A stretch of 64,000 bases of DNA, taken from positions 25,722,268-25,786,267 of the forward strand of contig NC_030852.1 of the NCBI RefSeq assembly GCF_000208745.1. Direction: 5' to 3'. Position numbers and translations under genes: made by a program. Under the pieces are notes generated by a model. That model was not told where the DNA came from. It saw only the letters and a list, made by a program, of their open reading frames with translations, and did not search any database. The DNA comes from Theobroma cacao. Its lineage: Eukaryota > Streptophyta > Magnoliopsida > Malvales > Malvaceae. Below are positions 30,222 through 42,100 of the stretch, in pieces (position 1 is the first letter of the stretch; each line of letters starts with the position of its first letter).

Positions 30222-33200
30222 TGAAAGTTTGGGTGAGCTAAACATGAAATGTTCATACATAGCCTGGGAATGACAAGATTCATGGCGGGATAAATATTGT
30301 ACAATGGATTCATCATGTGGAATTCAATGGTGAAGTGGGAGGAATGGAAAATGAGAAATGGGGCTAGTTCTGAAGCCGTAACATGTTCCTCTGTTCATGT
30401 AAATGGTAACATGGGCCATTAATGGCAAAATAATTTTGTAGCAATAGACCCTTTCTGTAAATTGCAAGTTAAACAGGGAATTTACAGCAAGGGGTTTGTT
30501 TTCGTTTCTCCTTTTCTATGTGTCTTATTCCCCATTATGCATTTGGAAATTGTTTTTGTAGCATATGGTGACTCTAGTTGAGTTGATGAGTAAAATTACA
30601 AAAGGCTATTTTTTTGCTCAGGGGTACTTCTGTTGTTATTCCCAATTCAATGGTAACGTTAACATTAATGTTGGCATTAAATGTTAGTTAACGTTAACAT
30701 TAACGTTAATATATATATATATATATAATTATGTATATTAACATTATATAAGTATAATGATATTAAAGCTAAGTATTATATTAATATTAATATTTAAATA
30801 TAATATTATATGACATTAAAATTTTAAGTTAAACTCATTACATTAGGATTAAAATATATGATATTAAATTTATGTATTAGAATTATAATTAAAAATGCTA
30901 TTTATATGTAAATGTTATATTTACACAAGTAAAGATTAATTTTTCCCTTATTATTAGGCATGTATGTCAAGGTATTAAGAAAACTTATTTAAACTAAATT
31001 TTATTTTAAAAAATAAAAAATTGAACATCATTTTTTTAAAAAAATAATATGTCAATACGAATTTTTACATTTATTTGTATACATTTATGTGCATATTTTA
31101 ACAATACTTATTTCAAATATATATTTTTATTCTTTTTCTCATATATTTACATTAAATTTTTTTTTTAAAAAAATCTCATATTAACATTAATATTTTTAAT
31201 TTTTGATGGAAGAATATCTCTAGCAAATTGGAGTTCTGGAAATATGTATTTGAAATAAGCATTGGTTACTGTTATGCATTGGAGTTCTGGAAAACAGATA
31301 TTCGTGCATATGTAGGCAAGGACGGACGGACATAGAGTGAAGTGGTGTTAGATAATATTAATGAAGTGTTAAAAATTTTTACTAATTATATTATTTGTTT
31401 TAGACTTTTATATAATTAAAAATACTAATAAATCTATTAATTTTTTTTACAATTTTATAAGAAATGGGATTAAAGGTTCCAAGTTAAGGTAGATTTAGTT
31501 ATAATACTATTAAGAAAAATTCTTTGAATCCGCTCCTACATGTAAAACTGGAAAGTATTAAGAAGTTCATTGAGCGTACTTTGTATTATTGCGAATAAGT
31601 CCCTTACTGCCCGAAATGGGCACGCCAAACGCCTAACATGCCTAATTAAAAGTTTGATGTAAAACGTTCCTAATTTTTCATTTGTGAGACACGCCTAGAA
31701 GTGGTTGACGAAACTGCAGCTTAATGATGGATTTGCATTAGGCATCATGATTCATGTGCTGGTTCAATTTTCCAACTGAATCAGAAGGCACCGTGCAGCT
31801 TTCTTGTTTCTTTTTTATCAGTGAATTTAAGTGCTTTCCTGGAAAAAAAATTTGCGATGAAGCTTCGAATAATTTCTTGAAAGAAAAAATTTTCAATATA
31901 AAATATTTTTTGATTCTCGAAAATATTTTCAATAATTTAAATGATTTTATAAAAATATCCTCCATCATGACTTATTTTCAATAGTTTTCTACCATAACAT
32001 TATAAAAATTTTAACATTCATCAATTATGCAATACATTCCAAATAGTTTTTCAATATAAAAATATTATATTTATATTTTTTTGAAAGGTTATTATAAATG
32101 TTAAAAATAATATATAAATAATGTTTAACTCTTTTTATTTGTTTATTTCTCATCATATTGTTATACCACTTTGTTTGTTAAGTTAATAAATCATAAATTA
32201 AAAATTAAAATGAAGGAAAAGATTTTTATATATGAAAAACTTATTTTCTATTTTATATCTTAATAAAAATGATTAGAGTAATGTGATTTTTATGAAATAA
32301 TTGAATAAAAATAATTAATAATGCTTTGTTGAGAAAAAGAATTATAAACAAAAAGATGAAAAGAATGATAATATTTTATTATTTTATTACTTTATTCTCA
32401 TTAAAAGAAAAAGGTAATATTTTCCAAATAGAATCATATTAGAAAAGAAAACAAATGGAAAATGTTTTACGTTCTTTTCAAATATAAGACATTTTATGCT
32501 AAATAAATAAATTTTTTTTATTTGATTCATAAAACATTTAACATTTATAAAAATTCTAAATAAATAAATAAAAAAACAAACAAACAGAGCCTTATTAGTT
32601 TCTATTAGTTTCCAAGAATCAACCGTTGCGTCAATATATACTTTTATAAAGACGACTTAGGATGACCGGTTTGTAAACGAACTCCGGTGGTTCGAAGAGA
32701 AAGACCTTCGGAAAAGTTCAAAATCTGCAGCCATGTCTAAACTTGACCACAATAAAAGGGTGCTTCCATGAAGCTCAAAGTAGCCTTTTTATTGTTTAAT
32801 CATCAATTTCTTTAACCAATGCCAATTGCCAAAGCTCCAGTCAATCATGATTGAGCTCATTCTTTCATGGTTTCACCTCCATTCCCAGTGGCAGTTGGGA
32901 AAAGTAAAACGACCCTTCAACTTAACAAAGAGGAAAATGCAGTCGGCAGAGTCCTACACACAACAAGATCTATAGTTAAAAGGATCTCTTCCAAGGAAGT
33001 AGTATTTTCAGTTTGCAAGTCATCAAGCAGGAGCCCTGTTAGGGGAGGGCAAATTAGGAGCTTTGGCCCATAAAACCGCCCCATCCAAGGGCGGTCCCTT
33101 TTTTATTCTTTTACGGCTGGACCATGCTGGTGGCCATAATCCGTTGGGCTTAGACAAGCAATACCTCCAATTTCCTTTTATGAGGCTTATAACTTCGATC

Positions 33201-34062
33201 ATAATCATAATTAAAAAAGAAAAAAGAAAAAGGGATTTTGCCTTCAACTTGTAAAAAAAGATTGTTGTCGTTTTAGCGTATGTTCACATTTTTTGCCATA
33301 TTATTTTTTATAAAATTGGGAACCATTCTTGTCCATATATAAAATCAAGCCGCCATTTACTATGACGGTTTGGCAAGGGTTGGGTAATAAAGGATATAAA
33401 CCCAACCCACTTGCCAAATATATATATTCATCATCATGACTCAATCGGTACTCACCTGGCGAAATTTCTTTTTCCTCCCTTTCAATATTAAATTTAAACC
33501 GACCAAATATGTACACGCAAGTCCCACATCTGCAAAATTATATTCTGTACTATCTAACTCTTGTTACGAATAAATTTTTTGTTTCCATTTTCTTGAAACC
33601 CTTTATTTATTTGTTTATATTTCTTTATGGGTTCCACACAAAGACAAAGTTCCTTTTGACCATTAAACTAATATACTAGTTTTCTATTCCTCTTGAACTT
33701 GTCTCCCGTAAGGTCTCTGTTTCGTCCTGGTTTCTCTTTTAAATGAATGAAACCCAATATTCAACCTAAGTTCCATTTTTCATCTCCATCTTTCTTCTCT
33801 CTTCCTCGTCTTGAACGCTTTTGTTGAAAGTTTTCGAAAATTCACGGAAGTTTCTTCTTAATATCATAGATAAGTCGGTTAAAGACTGGCATACGAGGAA
33901 CACGGCCTTTGACGATTGCTTGGAACCTAATCTCTCATCTCCATCTATGTATAAAATTGGTTTCGACTACCCCATTTACGCAATCCAACTTAGATTTTGA
34001 ATCGTAATTGGTATATCTTTGCTTCATCTTCCAACCGTTCCTCTCTTCGTTTCTTGTATATT
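30222..34062. other. AT-rich spacer between RNase J and CML genes
   Basis: The first 350 bases are the RNase J 3' region. Then comes a block of repeated GTTAAC and AACGTTAA palindromes (30655-30710), a short (TA)n run at 30711-30727, and about 1.9 kb of very AT-rich DNA. Near 32576 the text AAACAAACAGAGCC resembles the end of a small transposon, but I could not pair it with a partner end. From 33300 on, composition becomes more mixed and pyrimidine-rich towards the CML gene. No gene is supported. Confidence 0.5.
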
Positions 34063-34069
34063 TATATAA
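34063..34069 (+). promoter_or_regulatory. TATA box of the CML gene
   Basis: TATATAA sits 137 bases before the first ATG, which predicts a transcription start near 34095-34100 and a leader of about 110 bases. Confidence 0.5.
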
Positions 34070-34205
34070 GCAAAGTTCTTCCATGCAAGAGAAGAGAGTT
34101 ACAGTAGTTTGAATCCCTGAGTTTCTATCCCAGGTTTTTCCATTCTTCCCAATCGGTCACCTTAAGGCTACCTTAGCTTTTGTATATAGATTTGCATTGT
34201 GAAAG

Positions 34206-34628
34206 ATGATGAAAGGTGAAGAATATGAACGCGTTCTCCGGTATTTCGACGAAGATGGAGATGGGAAAATTTCAGCGTCCGAGTTAAGCCGTAGACTCGG
34301 CCAGATGGGTGGAGAGCTGCTGTTGAATGAAGCAGAAGCTGCAATCGAAACATTGGACTCGAACGGGGATGGTTTGTTGGATTTGGAGGATCTAATAGGG
34401 TTGATGGAAGAAGTAGGAGAAGAAGACAAGTTGAAGGATTTGAGAGAGGCTTTCGGGATGTATGACGCGGATGGATGCGGGTTCATCACACCCAAAGGGC
34501 TCAAAAAAATGCTCAACAGACTTGGGGAGTCAAAGTCAATTGATGAATGTAAGGTGATGATCAAGCAATTTGACCTCAATGGAGATGGTGTTCTCAGCTT
34601 TGAGGAATTCAGAGTTATGATGCAGTGA
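34206..34628 (+). CDS. Calmodulin-like calcium-binding protein (CML)
   Basis: Single-exon gene of 140 residues, like the intronless CML31/37/38/39 group. It has four EF-hand loops: residues 15-26 (DEDGDGKISASE, canonical), 51-62 (DSNGDGLLDLED, Asp in place of Glu at position 12), 87-98 (DADGCGFITPKG, with Cys at position 5 and Gly at position 12, so probably weak or non-binding) and 123-134 (DLNGDGVLSFEE, canonical). Such proteins sense Ca2+ and bind target peptides in the cytosol and nucleus, often in wound and stress responses. There is no myristoylation or prenylation motif. Two ATGs stand in tandem (34206 and 34209); either may start. A TATA box lies upstream. The exact CML number cannot be settled from sequence memory. 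Confidence 0.92.
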   Translation: MMKGEEYERVLRYFDEDGDGKISASELSRRLGQMGGELLLNEAEAAIETLDSNGDGLLDLEDLIGLMEEVGEEDKLKDLREAFGMYDADGCGFITPKGLKKMLNRLGESKSIDECKVMIKQFDLNGDGVLSFEEFRVMMQ

Positions 34629-35888
34629 TCCATGGCTGTTTCGTTTTCTTTTCCCATTCTTTTTTACTCTCTTCATAGCTTGTATGTATCTATTACAAAT
34701 TGTTCTTCGGGATTCATCAATCATTCAATCGCTCTATTCTTGTAATTATCCATGGTTGTTACCAGTTAATTACTTTTAATTACAGATTTCATTCTTTATG
34801 AAATTTCATTAGCATTCAATTCTTTCAGAATATGATCATGGCGATGAATGGTATATAATCCCCTGTCTGCAGCTGCCACTTCAAATGCTTAATTTGCCTT
34901 TGGTTAGTTTTTTCTGGTTAGAAGCGGGAAGGGAAATAGCGGGAACAACGCGGGAAAAGAGACCATGTTGGAAAGTCTAGTCTCCAGCGTTTCCATCTTC
35001 AAATTCAACATGAGTTGGTAAAAAGTAGAATAAATATCAAGGAAGAATCAATTACTCTTATTTTTTGTTTTTTTTAATAAGGAAATCTGTTTGTATATTT
35101 TAAAATTTTCTTTTAGAATCGGGAGGAAAGAGATTCGAAGTTTACTCTCTAAGCAAAAAGATTATACATCAATTAATAAATTAAATATTCGGGTACAAGA
35201 AAGAAATCTATTTACATGAATAAATTTTATACACATGAAGTAAATCTATAAAATAAAGCTACAACATTAGTAAATATATTCTTTTTTCTACTAGATTAAT
35301 CTTGTAAATTCGATACTTAATTTCAATCTATTCCTCTCTCTATTCATAAATGTTAAATTCTCATTTTAAAAAGCACAGGATCCATTGACGTGGGTATCAA
35401 ACCCCAAAGATGATCCTTAAAGCATGCTACCGACCACTGAGACTTCAGAGATCTTCAACTTTTCTCCACTTCCTTAATGTCCTACGAAGGAAAAACCAAG
35501 CCAAATTTTTGTAATGTAATTTCCGAGCAATGAAGGTTAAGCCTATATGAACCTTGGTACTACCATCTTCCTTTGTTTTGGTGATCTATAAATGAATGTC
35601 GTTATCATCTACTATATATAACCTATTGATACATTAGCTGCATGTTTCAAATCGACCAAACACATAAAATTGAAAGCAAGGCAACATAGCAAACCATGTC
35701 GCAGCTTTCCCAAAGCTTTCAATGTTAATTTTTCTTTCTTGGTTCTTCTTGTTAATATAGCTCTTTCTGAGGAATAATATTTTATTCTTCCATTCCACAT
35801 TGGCTCTTGTACCCTTTCTCTTTCTTCAATTGCTGTAAACTTTCAGTCTACAAGACTCATACATGTCTCCATTTGGTTTGTTAAGAGA
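34629..35888. other. CML 3' region and spacer
   Basis: The CML 3' untranslated region is followed by about 1 kb of AT-rich and mixed DNA. The open frames here are short and carry no motif. No gene or clear transposon is supported. Confidence 0.5.
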
Positions 35889-37334
35889 ATGGTAATTTTC
35901 CCATTCCTAGTTGTGGATTCTTGTATGCTTCAGTCCTTGAAACACCAGATTCAGGAATTTGTTCTAAAAGTATACTGGCGGACTCTTGCTGCCACCTCTC
36001 TTGGAGAGGGAACTCATGATCAATGCCGATTATGCAGAGGCCAACACGATCAGTTTCAAGTCTCAGCCTTCCTCTGCGGGACCTGTGACGAGTTCCCAGA
36101 ACATAGGTATGTACAAGTGGTTCCAGTTGCTGCTGGCGTTAATATTTGACTTGAAAAACCCGCGTGCCTAAAGTTCTACGCTAACCTATTTTCAGTTTGT
36201 GCTGATCATTTTGAAAGAGAGACCAAAATAAAATTGCCTGCTTTAGTTTCTTTTTCCTTTTGACTTTTTTAATCTTCTGGATGAAAATCACTGTTGACTG
36301 CTTTTTGGTTCATGGAGTTAAAATTGGATTTTTTATCAGCCATGACTTTTTTTTCCTTTTGTGTGTGAAGCAAGGTACTCCAAGTACAAAGTCAAAAGCA
36401 AATATATTTCTGTCTTATGCACGAAGACTTAGGTTGATAGCAAAGCCCGGGTGGGATCAGAGGCTGAGGATGAGTTCTTTAGTGTCCAAGGGAAAAGCCG
36501 TAAGAACAACTCTCCTGTAACACGTCACATTTCTTTTTTTCTTTTATTTCTCAAGGAACAGTCTCCTGTTCCAAATTGCAATAGCAAAGATAATAGCACA
36601 TCCTATATTTCATAGACATTGCGAATTGTATTGAAATCGATAGCAATCGTTTTTTTTTTTTTCTCCATCCTACTTTCAAGAGACAATCCTGGTGCTTCTG
36701 GTTCTCCGAGCCTAGGTAGCAGCTTTATTGAATCCCCTCCATTTATTAAGGCAATTAGTGTTTCCAACCAAGAAGCTCCACCAACAGAGGATAGAAAGAA
36801 ACTCGTGGAACTCTTTCAGTATCCCTTTTGGAGTGATCTACTAGTTCAACATCAAAATTTTCTATCAATTTACAGGGAGAAAGAACGAGTTCAGCTATTT
36901 CAGGATTGGTTATGGATTGAGCAGAGTATGAGTCTCTGTCTATCCAAGACTCCATGCATAGTCAACCGCAAGTCCTTAGAGCCGTTCGTCCTTGGTCTTC
37001 CCTGGGAGTTCACAGATTTAGCTCCCTAGGAATCGGGGAAAAACTCAATGGATGGCAGTGAGAGAGCTCAAAAAGTCAAGTCCACATCTACGAGGAAAAG
37101 AGACACAGGCATATCTACTCCGCTGTTGCATCCCAAGGTTGAGTCCAAGACTTGGCTTCAGAAAGAAAAAGAGACCAAGTTCCACTGGCAGCGAAGAATA
37201 ACCAATCCGTTCAATCTCTACTTAATCTTCTAGTTCACTTCTTGCGCAGCGAAACGTTGAGGCCCTGGGGACTTCCAAGAGTCCCACTAAGAAATCTCAT
37301 ATACGTACTCTTCCGTATTTTAATTGAACTGTAG
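35889..37334 (+). pseudogene. Unidentified coding-like block, possibly a decayed gene
   Basis: This block is less AT-rich than its flanks and contains several open, non-repetitive plus-strand stretches with splice-like borders. One piece ends at 36106 before GTATGT (ELMINADYAEANTISF, SAGPVTSSQNIG). A second, 36375-36499 (GTPSTKSKANIFLSYARRL, KPGWDQRLRMSS), fits it in phase. A third, 36682-37029 (GASGSPSLGSSFIESPP, KKLVELFQYPFWSDLL, LFQDWLWIEQ), follows a good polypyrimidine acceptor at 36680 but does not match the phase of the second, and ends at TAG 37027-37029. Further open frames reach 37334. I do not recognise the protein. It may be a pseudogene, an old transposon gene, or a real gene with one exon that I have misplaced. 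Confidence 0.35.
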
Positions 37335-37470
37335 ATCATAGTTCTCTGTTTATAAGTCATGGACCATGCATATCAAACCTTAATGAATGGGGAAATTAAT
37401 ATCGGCAATCCACTTGGAAATGTATATTAGAGCCATCTTCAACAGGATATTACAAGGCAACGCTGTGATA

Positions 37471-37545
37471 CGGATACGTGTATTCAAACAATTATATTTG
37501 TTCATACGGACATATGTATTCAAACAATTATATTCATTTAAATAA
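37471..37545. repeat. Short tandem duplication, about 37-bp unit
   Basis: The motif TATTCAAACAATTATATT occurs twice, each time preceded by an ATACGGA-containing segment, making two near-identical 37-bp units. A triple ACAATTT repeat follows at about 37673-37697. Confidence 0.65.
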
Positions 37546-38385
37546 TTATATATTTTTTTAAATAGTTATATTTATTATATTCGTCCAAATTAAGATATCT
37601 TAGTGTATAAATAAAATTCTTTTCCTTTCAAAAAAAAAAATAAAATAAAATTCTTTTTGTTTTTTGAGAGATACAATTTACAATTTACAATTTACAATCA
37701 GTCTCTCTTTTCTCTTTAAATACTTCTAAAATTGTTTCTATTTACTGTTTTGGTACAAAAAAATTTTAGAGCAATTTGATAATTTTATAATACGTTGACG
37801 AATGCTCTATCGATTAATTTTGTCGTAATCAATCACTGGCTTCATTTTATTTACTGTCAATGGGGGAAAATTAAAACTTTAAGAATATTGATGCATGTCT
37901 TAGAGTCATTACAAAGAAGAAATAACTTTATGCTAATGCTTAAAGATTAAAAAAAAAAAAGAAAAGAAAAGGATGCATATTTCCATTATGAAAAACAAAG
38001 TCTCTTCAAGAAAATCCGTTACTTCTTCAAGAAAAAGAAAAATTTACTGGCAGCAACACATTAAAATTTTTTATTGCGATAATTTTTTAAATTAATGTCT
38101 TCGGAGATAATAAGGTATGATGGATTGCTTTAGGTGCTATAAAGTATGACTGTAAAGACAAATTTATTCTGTCCAATAGACAAATAAGGATTATATGAAG
38201 AAAGGTATCTTTATAATTATTTTGCTAATAATTATAAGATTAAAATGATTGTTTTCTGCTTTTAAGATTTACTGGATTTATTGCATATTGTGTAGCATGT
38301 TAACTATAAGAAAAATGCTTATTAACTTTAATTCATAATTGATTTCAAATATTTTCGAGAATAAAGTCACAAATCAAAAGATTTA

Positions 38386-38750
38386 GGTAAATTCTTCAAT
38401 TAGTTTATGTACTTTATATAAAAGTATAGATTTAGTTTTTATACAATAATTTATGTAAATTGAATTTTTGTATTTTGTCAATTTGTTTATTTTAATTTTT
38501 ACCTTTAAAATTGTTAAATTTAATTGTATATTGAAGTGACATTTTGATTAAGTTGACGTGATACTTAAATTTAAGTGTTAGAGATTAAATTCAACAAATT
38601 GACAAAATACGTGATACTTAAATTTAAATATGTTAAAATTAGAGATTAAAATCAACACATTGACAAAGTACAAGGATTCGATTTACACAAATAGACTAAA
38701 TTCATACTTTTTGTAGAGTATAACTAAAAGATTTAAAAGAGAATTTTGCC
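38386..38750. mobile_element. MITE with long terminal inverted repeats, about 365 bp
   Basis: The left arm (GGTAAATTCTTCAATTAG, then AAAAGTATAGATTTAGT and TGTATTTTGTCAATTTG) is mirrored by the right arm read in reverse (GGCAAAATTCTCTTTTAA, then AAAAAGTATGAATTTAGT and TGTACTTTGTCAATGTG). The arms are each over 100 bp, so the element could fold into a long hairpin. There is no coding frame and no clean target duplication. It lies about 360 bp upstream of the uridine kinase-like start. Confidence 0.65.
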
Positions 38751-39106
38751 AAGAAAAAAAATCATAGAGACCAGAGAAACTTCCCTATTCTCAACTGTTT
38801 GGGAACAGTACCACGTTAATCCCTTCATGTGATCAAACCTTCTCCAAAAGAATTTCATCGTACGAGGCATCAGCGTGAGCCGCTTGCACAACATCAAGCA
38901 TTTATACGTGCCTTCGACTCTTTTCCATAAATCCCTGAAGCATCCGCTTACGCTCTACGCCATCATCCCGTTGAATGAGATGCTGCTTATGGTATATATA
39001 TGCCTGCAGATTGCAAAACCACAAGTTATGTTTCCTTTTCCTACACCAAAACACAGGGATCAAAACGAAGCCAAAGTCAGGCGAAACGAGGAATCCGTCT
39101 TCAACT
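38751..39106 (+). promoter_or_regulatory. Presumed promoter and leader of the UKL gene
   Basis: Composition rises out of the AT-rich element into mixed sequence. Two upstream ATGs (38875 and 38975) open frames that run into the first exon; the one at 38975 is in frame with the protein and could add 44 residues. I cannot see a certain TATA box. Confidence 0.4.
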
Positions 39107-42100
39107 ATGGATCACGTAATGCATGCTACCTCCGGGGCTCATTTCTCCGGTTTGCGGCCCGACGGTATTGTTTCGTCGCAGCTGACCGTACCACAACCCG
39201 CTGAATATAATGCTCCCAAACAACCTTTTGTTATCGGTATATATAATATCAACTAATCCCAACGCTTGAAATTGATTTTTTTTTCCCTCTTGTTCTGTTT
39301 TGTGGTTTTGTTTTAATGCATGAAGGTTTGGTAACTTGATGTGGTTGCTGAGAAAACAAGGGGAAAATTTTTTGTAAAAGAAGAAATTTTATTAATTTCA
39401 AAAACTTGTATGTCATAATAAATCTTGAATTAGGTAGATAAATGACGATTAGTGACATGAAAGGAGGGAAAAAGAGCAGTACATTTACACTGGACTACTC
39501 CAAATAACAAAAGCCTTATCAAGAGAAAATCAAGCCCCTGAACCAACAGAGACCTATCCCATTCATCTAATAGTCAATAAATCTTTATCTAGATGTACCA
39601 ATTACTAACAAATTTGCCAAAACATACACGAAACCACACAAGGACAGAAAGAGACCCAAAAACGCAACAAGATAATTACACAAAGAAAACTATAACCCAA
39701 GCATACTGCCATGACTAAAAGCATCCAGATTTCGCTCCACCCCCAAGATAAGACTTCGGTTGACGTTCCTTGGCCTGAGCATATCAATTTAGGAATCATT
39801 CCCTATCTCAAAAGCCCTGGTAGCATTCATGCATCCATCTTCTAGCAGGCAGCCTGGTTCAATTCCTTGAAACTTCTCCATGCAAAACATCACTCGTTGG
39901 CAACTTTCGGTTGATTCTCATGTGTTTTCTCATTAGCCAAACAAAGCAATAGGAGAAATGGGAATTCTGGATGTGGTGAAAAATCTCAATTTTTATTTTA
40001 TGTTTCTAAATGATTTAATTGTTATTAAAAAAAAATGAGCAGGAGTCTCTGGAGGAACTGCATCGGGCAAAACAACGGTGTGCGACAAGATCATACACCA
40101 ACTTCATGACCATAGAGTTGTACTTGTCAATCAGGTGTCTAAATGGAATCTGTAGCATAAGTAATTTATTGATTTCGTACAACGGGCTTAGGCTTAGTTT
40201 GGCATTGTAGTTGGTTTTGAAAACTGTGGTCTGCGAAATTAGCCAACCCAATGCCAAGCTCACCCTTAGTCACTTCCTATTTCCTGGGATTTAGGATTTA
40301 TTAAGGATTGAGAAACAAATATTGGAAAGTTCAACTCTTTTGATTTTAAATATCGTAGGATTCATTCTACCGTGGATTGACAGATGAGGAAGTGAAGCTT
40401 GTCCATGAATTTAATTTTGATCATCCTGGTAAGTTGCTATATATTGATTCAGCAGTTTGTCTTCTACTTGTTGCACTGATTCATACTTTATATAGACCTA
40501 AGTCCTTTGGTGATTTCTCTATAGATGCATTTGATACAGAACAAATGTTGGAATGTATTTGCAAGCTTAAATCTGGTCAATCTGTTCATCTTCCAATATA
40601 TGATTTCAAGCAGCATCGGCGTCGCTCTGACAGTTTCAGACAGGTAATTTCATTCTAATATATATCATATGTTAGGATTGTTGTCCTTGCAAAACATATT
40701 TGTTGATTCGGTTAATCGACTGTCTGCTAACAAGCATTACACTGTGGAGTGCAGAAATTATTAACATTTTCCCATGGATTTCTATCTGAGATTCTAAGCC
40801 CAAAATCATGATACATTCCCTATCATTTCAAAGTAACACATCAGTCTGGCTATATCCAATAGATCAGACGTAATAGTTGCAGTTTCACCTGATCCTAGTA
40901 GCTAGCTCATGCCTTGAAGAAACTTCAATTAGGCCATGTCCAACCATTTTCTTGATTGTTGATGCCTTGAATCAATAGTAGTTCTTTTGGTAACTCAATT
41001 TTGATATGAAGAAGCCTTATAATATTTTTTTTTCTCTTTTTGGTGGCTAATTCTGTCAGGTCAATGCATCTGAGGTCATAATCTTGGAGGGGATATTGGT
41101 ACTTCATGATCAACGTGTTCGTCAATTGATGAATATGAAGATCTTTGTTGATGCTGGTCTCTTTCTTCTATGGAATCAAAACTTTGGAATTGTTAAAGTC
41201 CACTGGATGATTTCATGTTTAACTGTCAGTTTCTAGTATAACTATGGTATAGGGGCAAAAAGATGTAACTAAAAAATTAGAAAATTCCTGAAAATTAGCT
41301 AGACACACTTTAATGAACTATGCCAGTGGCAACTAATAAAACTGATTTCATCTGATCAGTTCTTTTACAATAAACTTCTCAATGCTGCTACATTCTAGCG
41401 CTCAAAGACTATATTCTCATGATAAAAAAGTAGCTGAATATGTATAACCTTCGTTGTTCTGTCTATAACTCAGACATTGCATCTGTTATCAAGACTTTGT
41501 GTCCTGCATAATCTTCTTTCTTATAAATTTCAGTGAGTTCTGGTCTTCTTTTCTGTTCCACAGTCCCTTATTGATCTTATGCTTCATGTAGATGCTGATG
41601 TGAGGCTTGCCCGCAGAATAAATCGTGACACTGTTGAGAGGGGCAGAACTTTACAATCTGTTCTTGAACAGGCAAGTATGTAGCTTGTTATGATTTAAGA
41701 TATTGAGAGTTGAAACTGGTAAGTATAAAGTATCTGGCAGCATAGGAAATTTAAAGACAAAGAACTTATTAACTTCAAAAACAAATAGCTTTGAGAACGC
41801 ACTAAGAGAACCATCCTTTTTTAGGTCATCTCTATCATCCTTATAGACAATCAAAATCTTTGAGTAATTTACTTAATTTTGCAGTATGCAAAATTTGTGA
41901 AACCAGCTTTTGATGATTTTATTCTGCCATCAAAAAAGTATGCGGATGTTATCATACCCCGTGGTGGTGAGAATCATGTAGCAATTGATTTGATTGTGCA
42001 ACATGTTGGTACAAAGCTTGGTCAGCACAACCTCTGCAAAATATATCCCAACCTGAATGTGATTCAGTCAACATTCCAGGTATTGATTATAAACAAAGCC

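Noticed and set aside
31738..31984. Opposed 76-residue frames on both strands
   Set aside because: AT-rich text made of Phe, Lys and Asn codons, typical of chance open frames in AT-rich DNA.
33075..33105. Perfect hairpin ACCGCCC/GGGCGGT followed by a T run, like a bacterial terminator
   Set aside because: The whole window is plant nuclear DNA, where rho-independent termination does not apply; likely chance.
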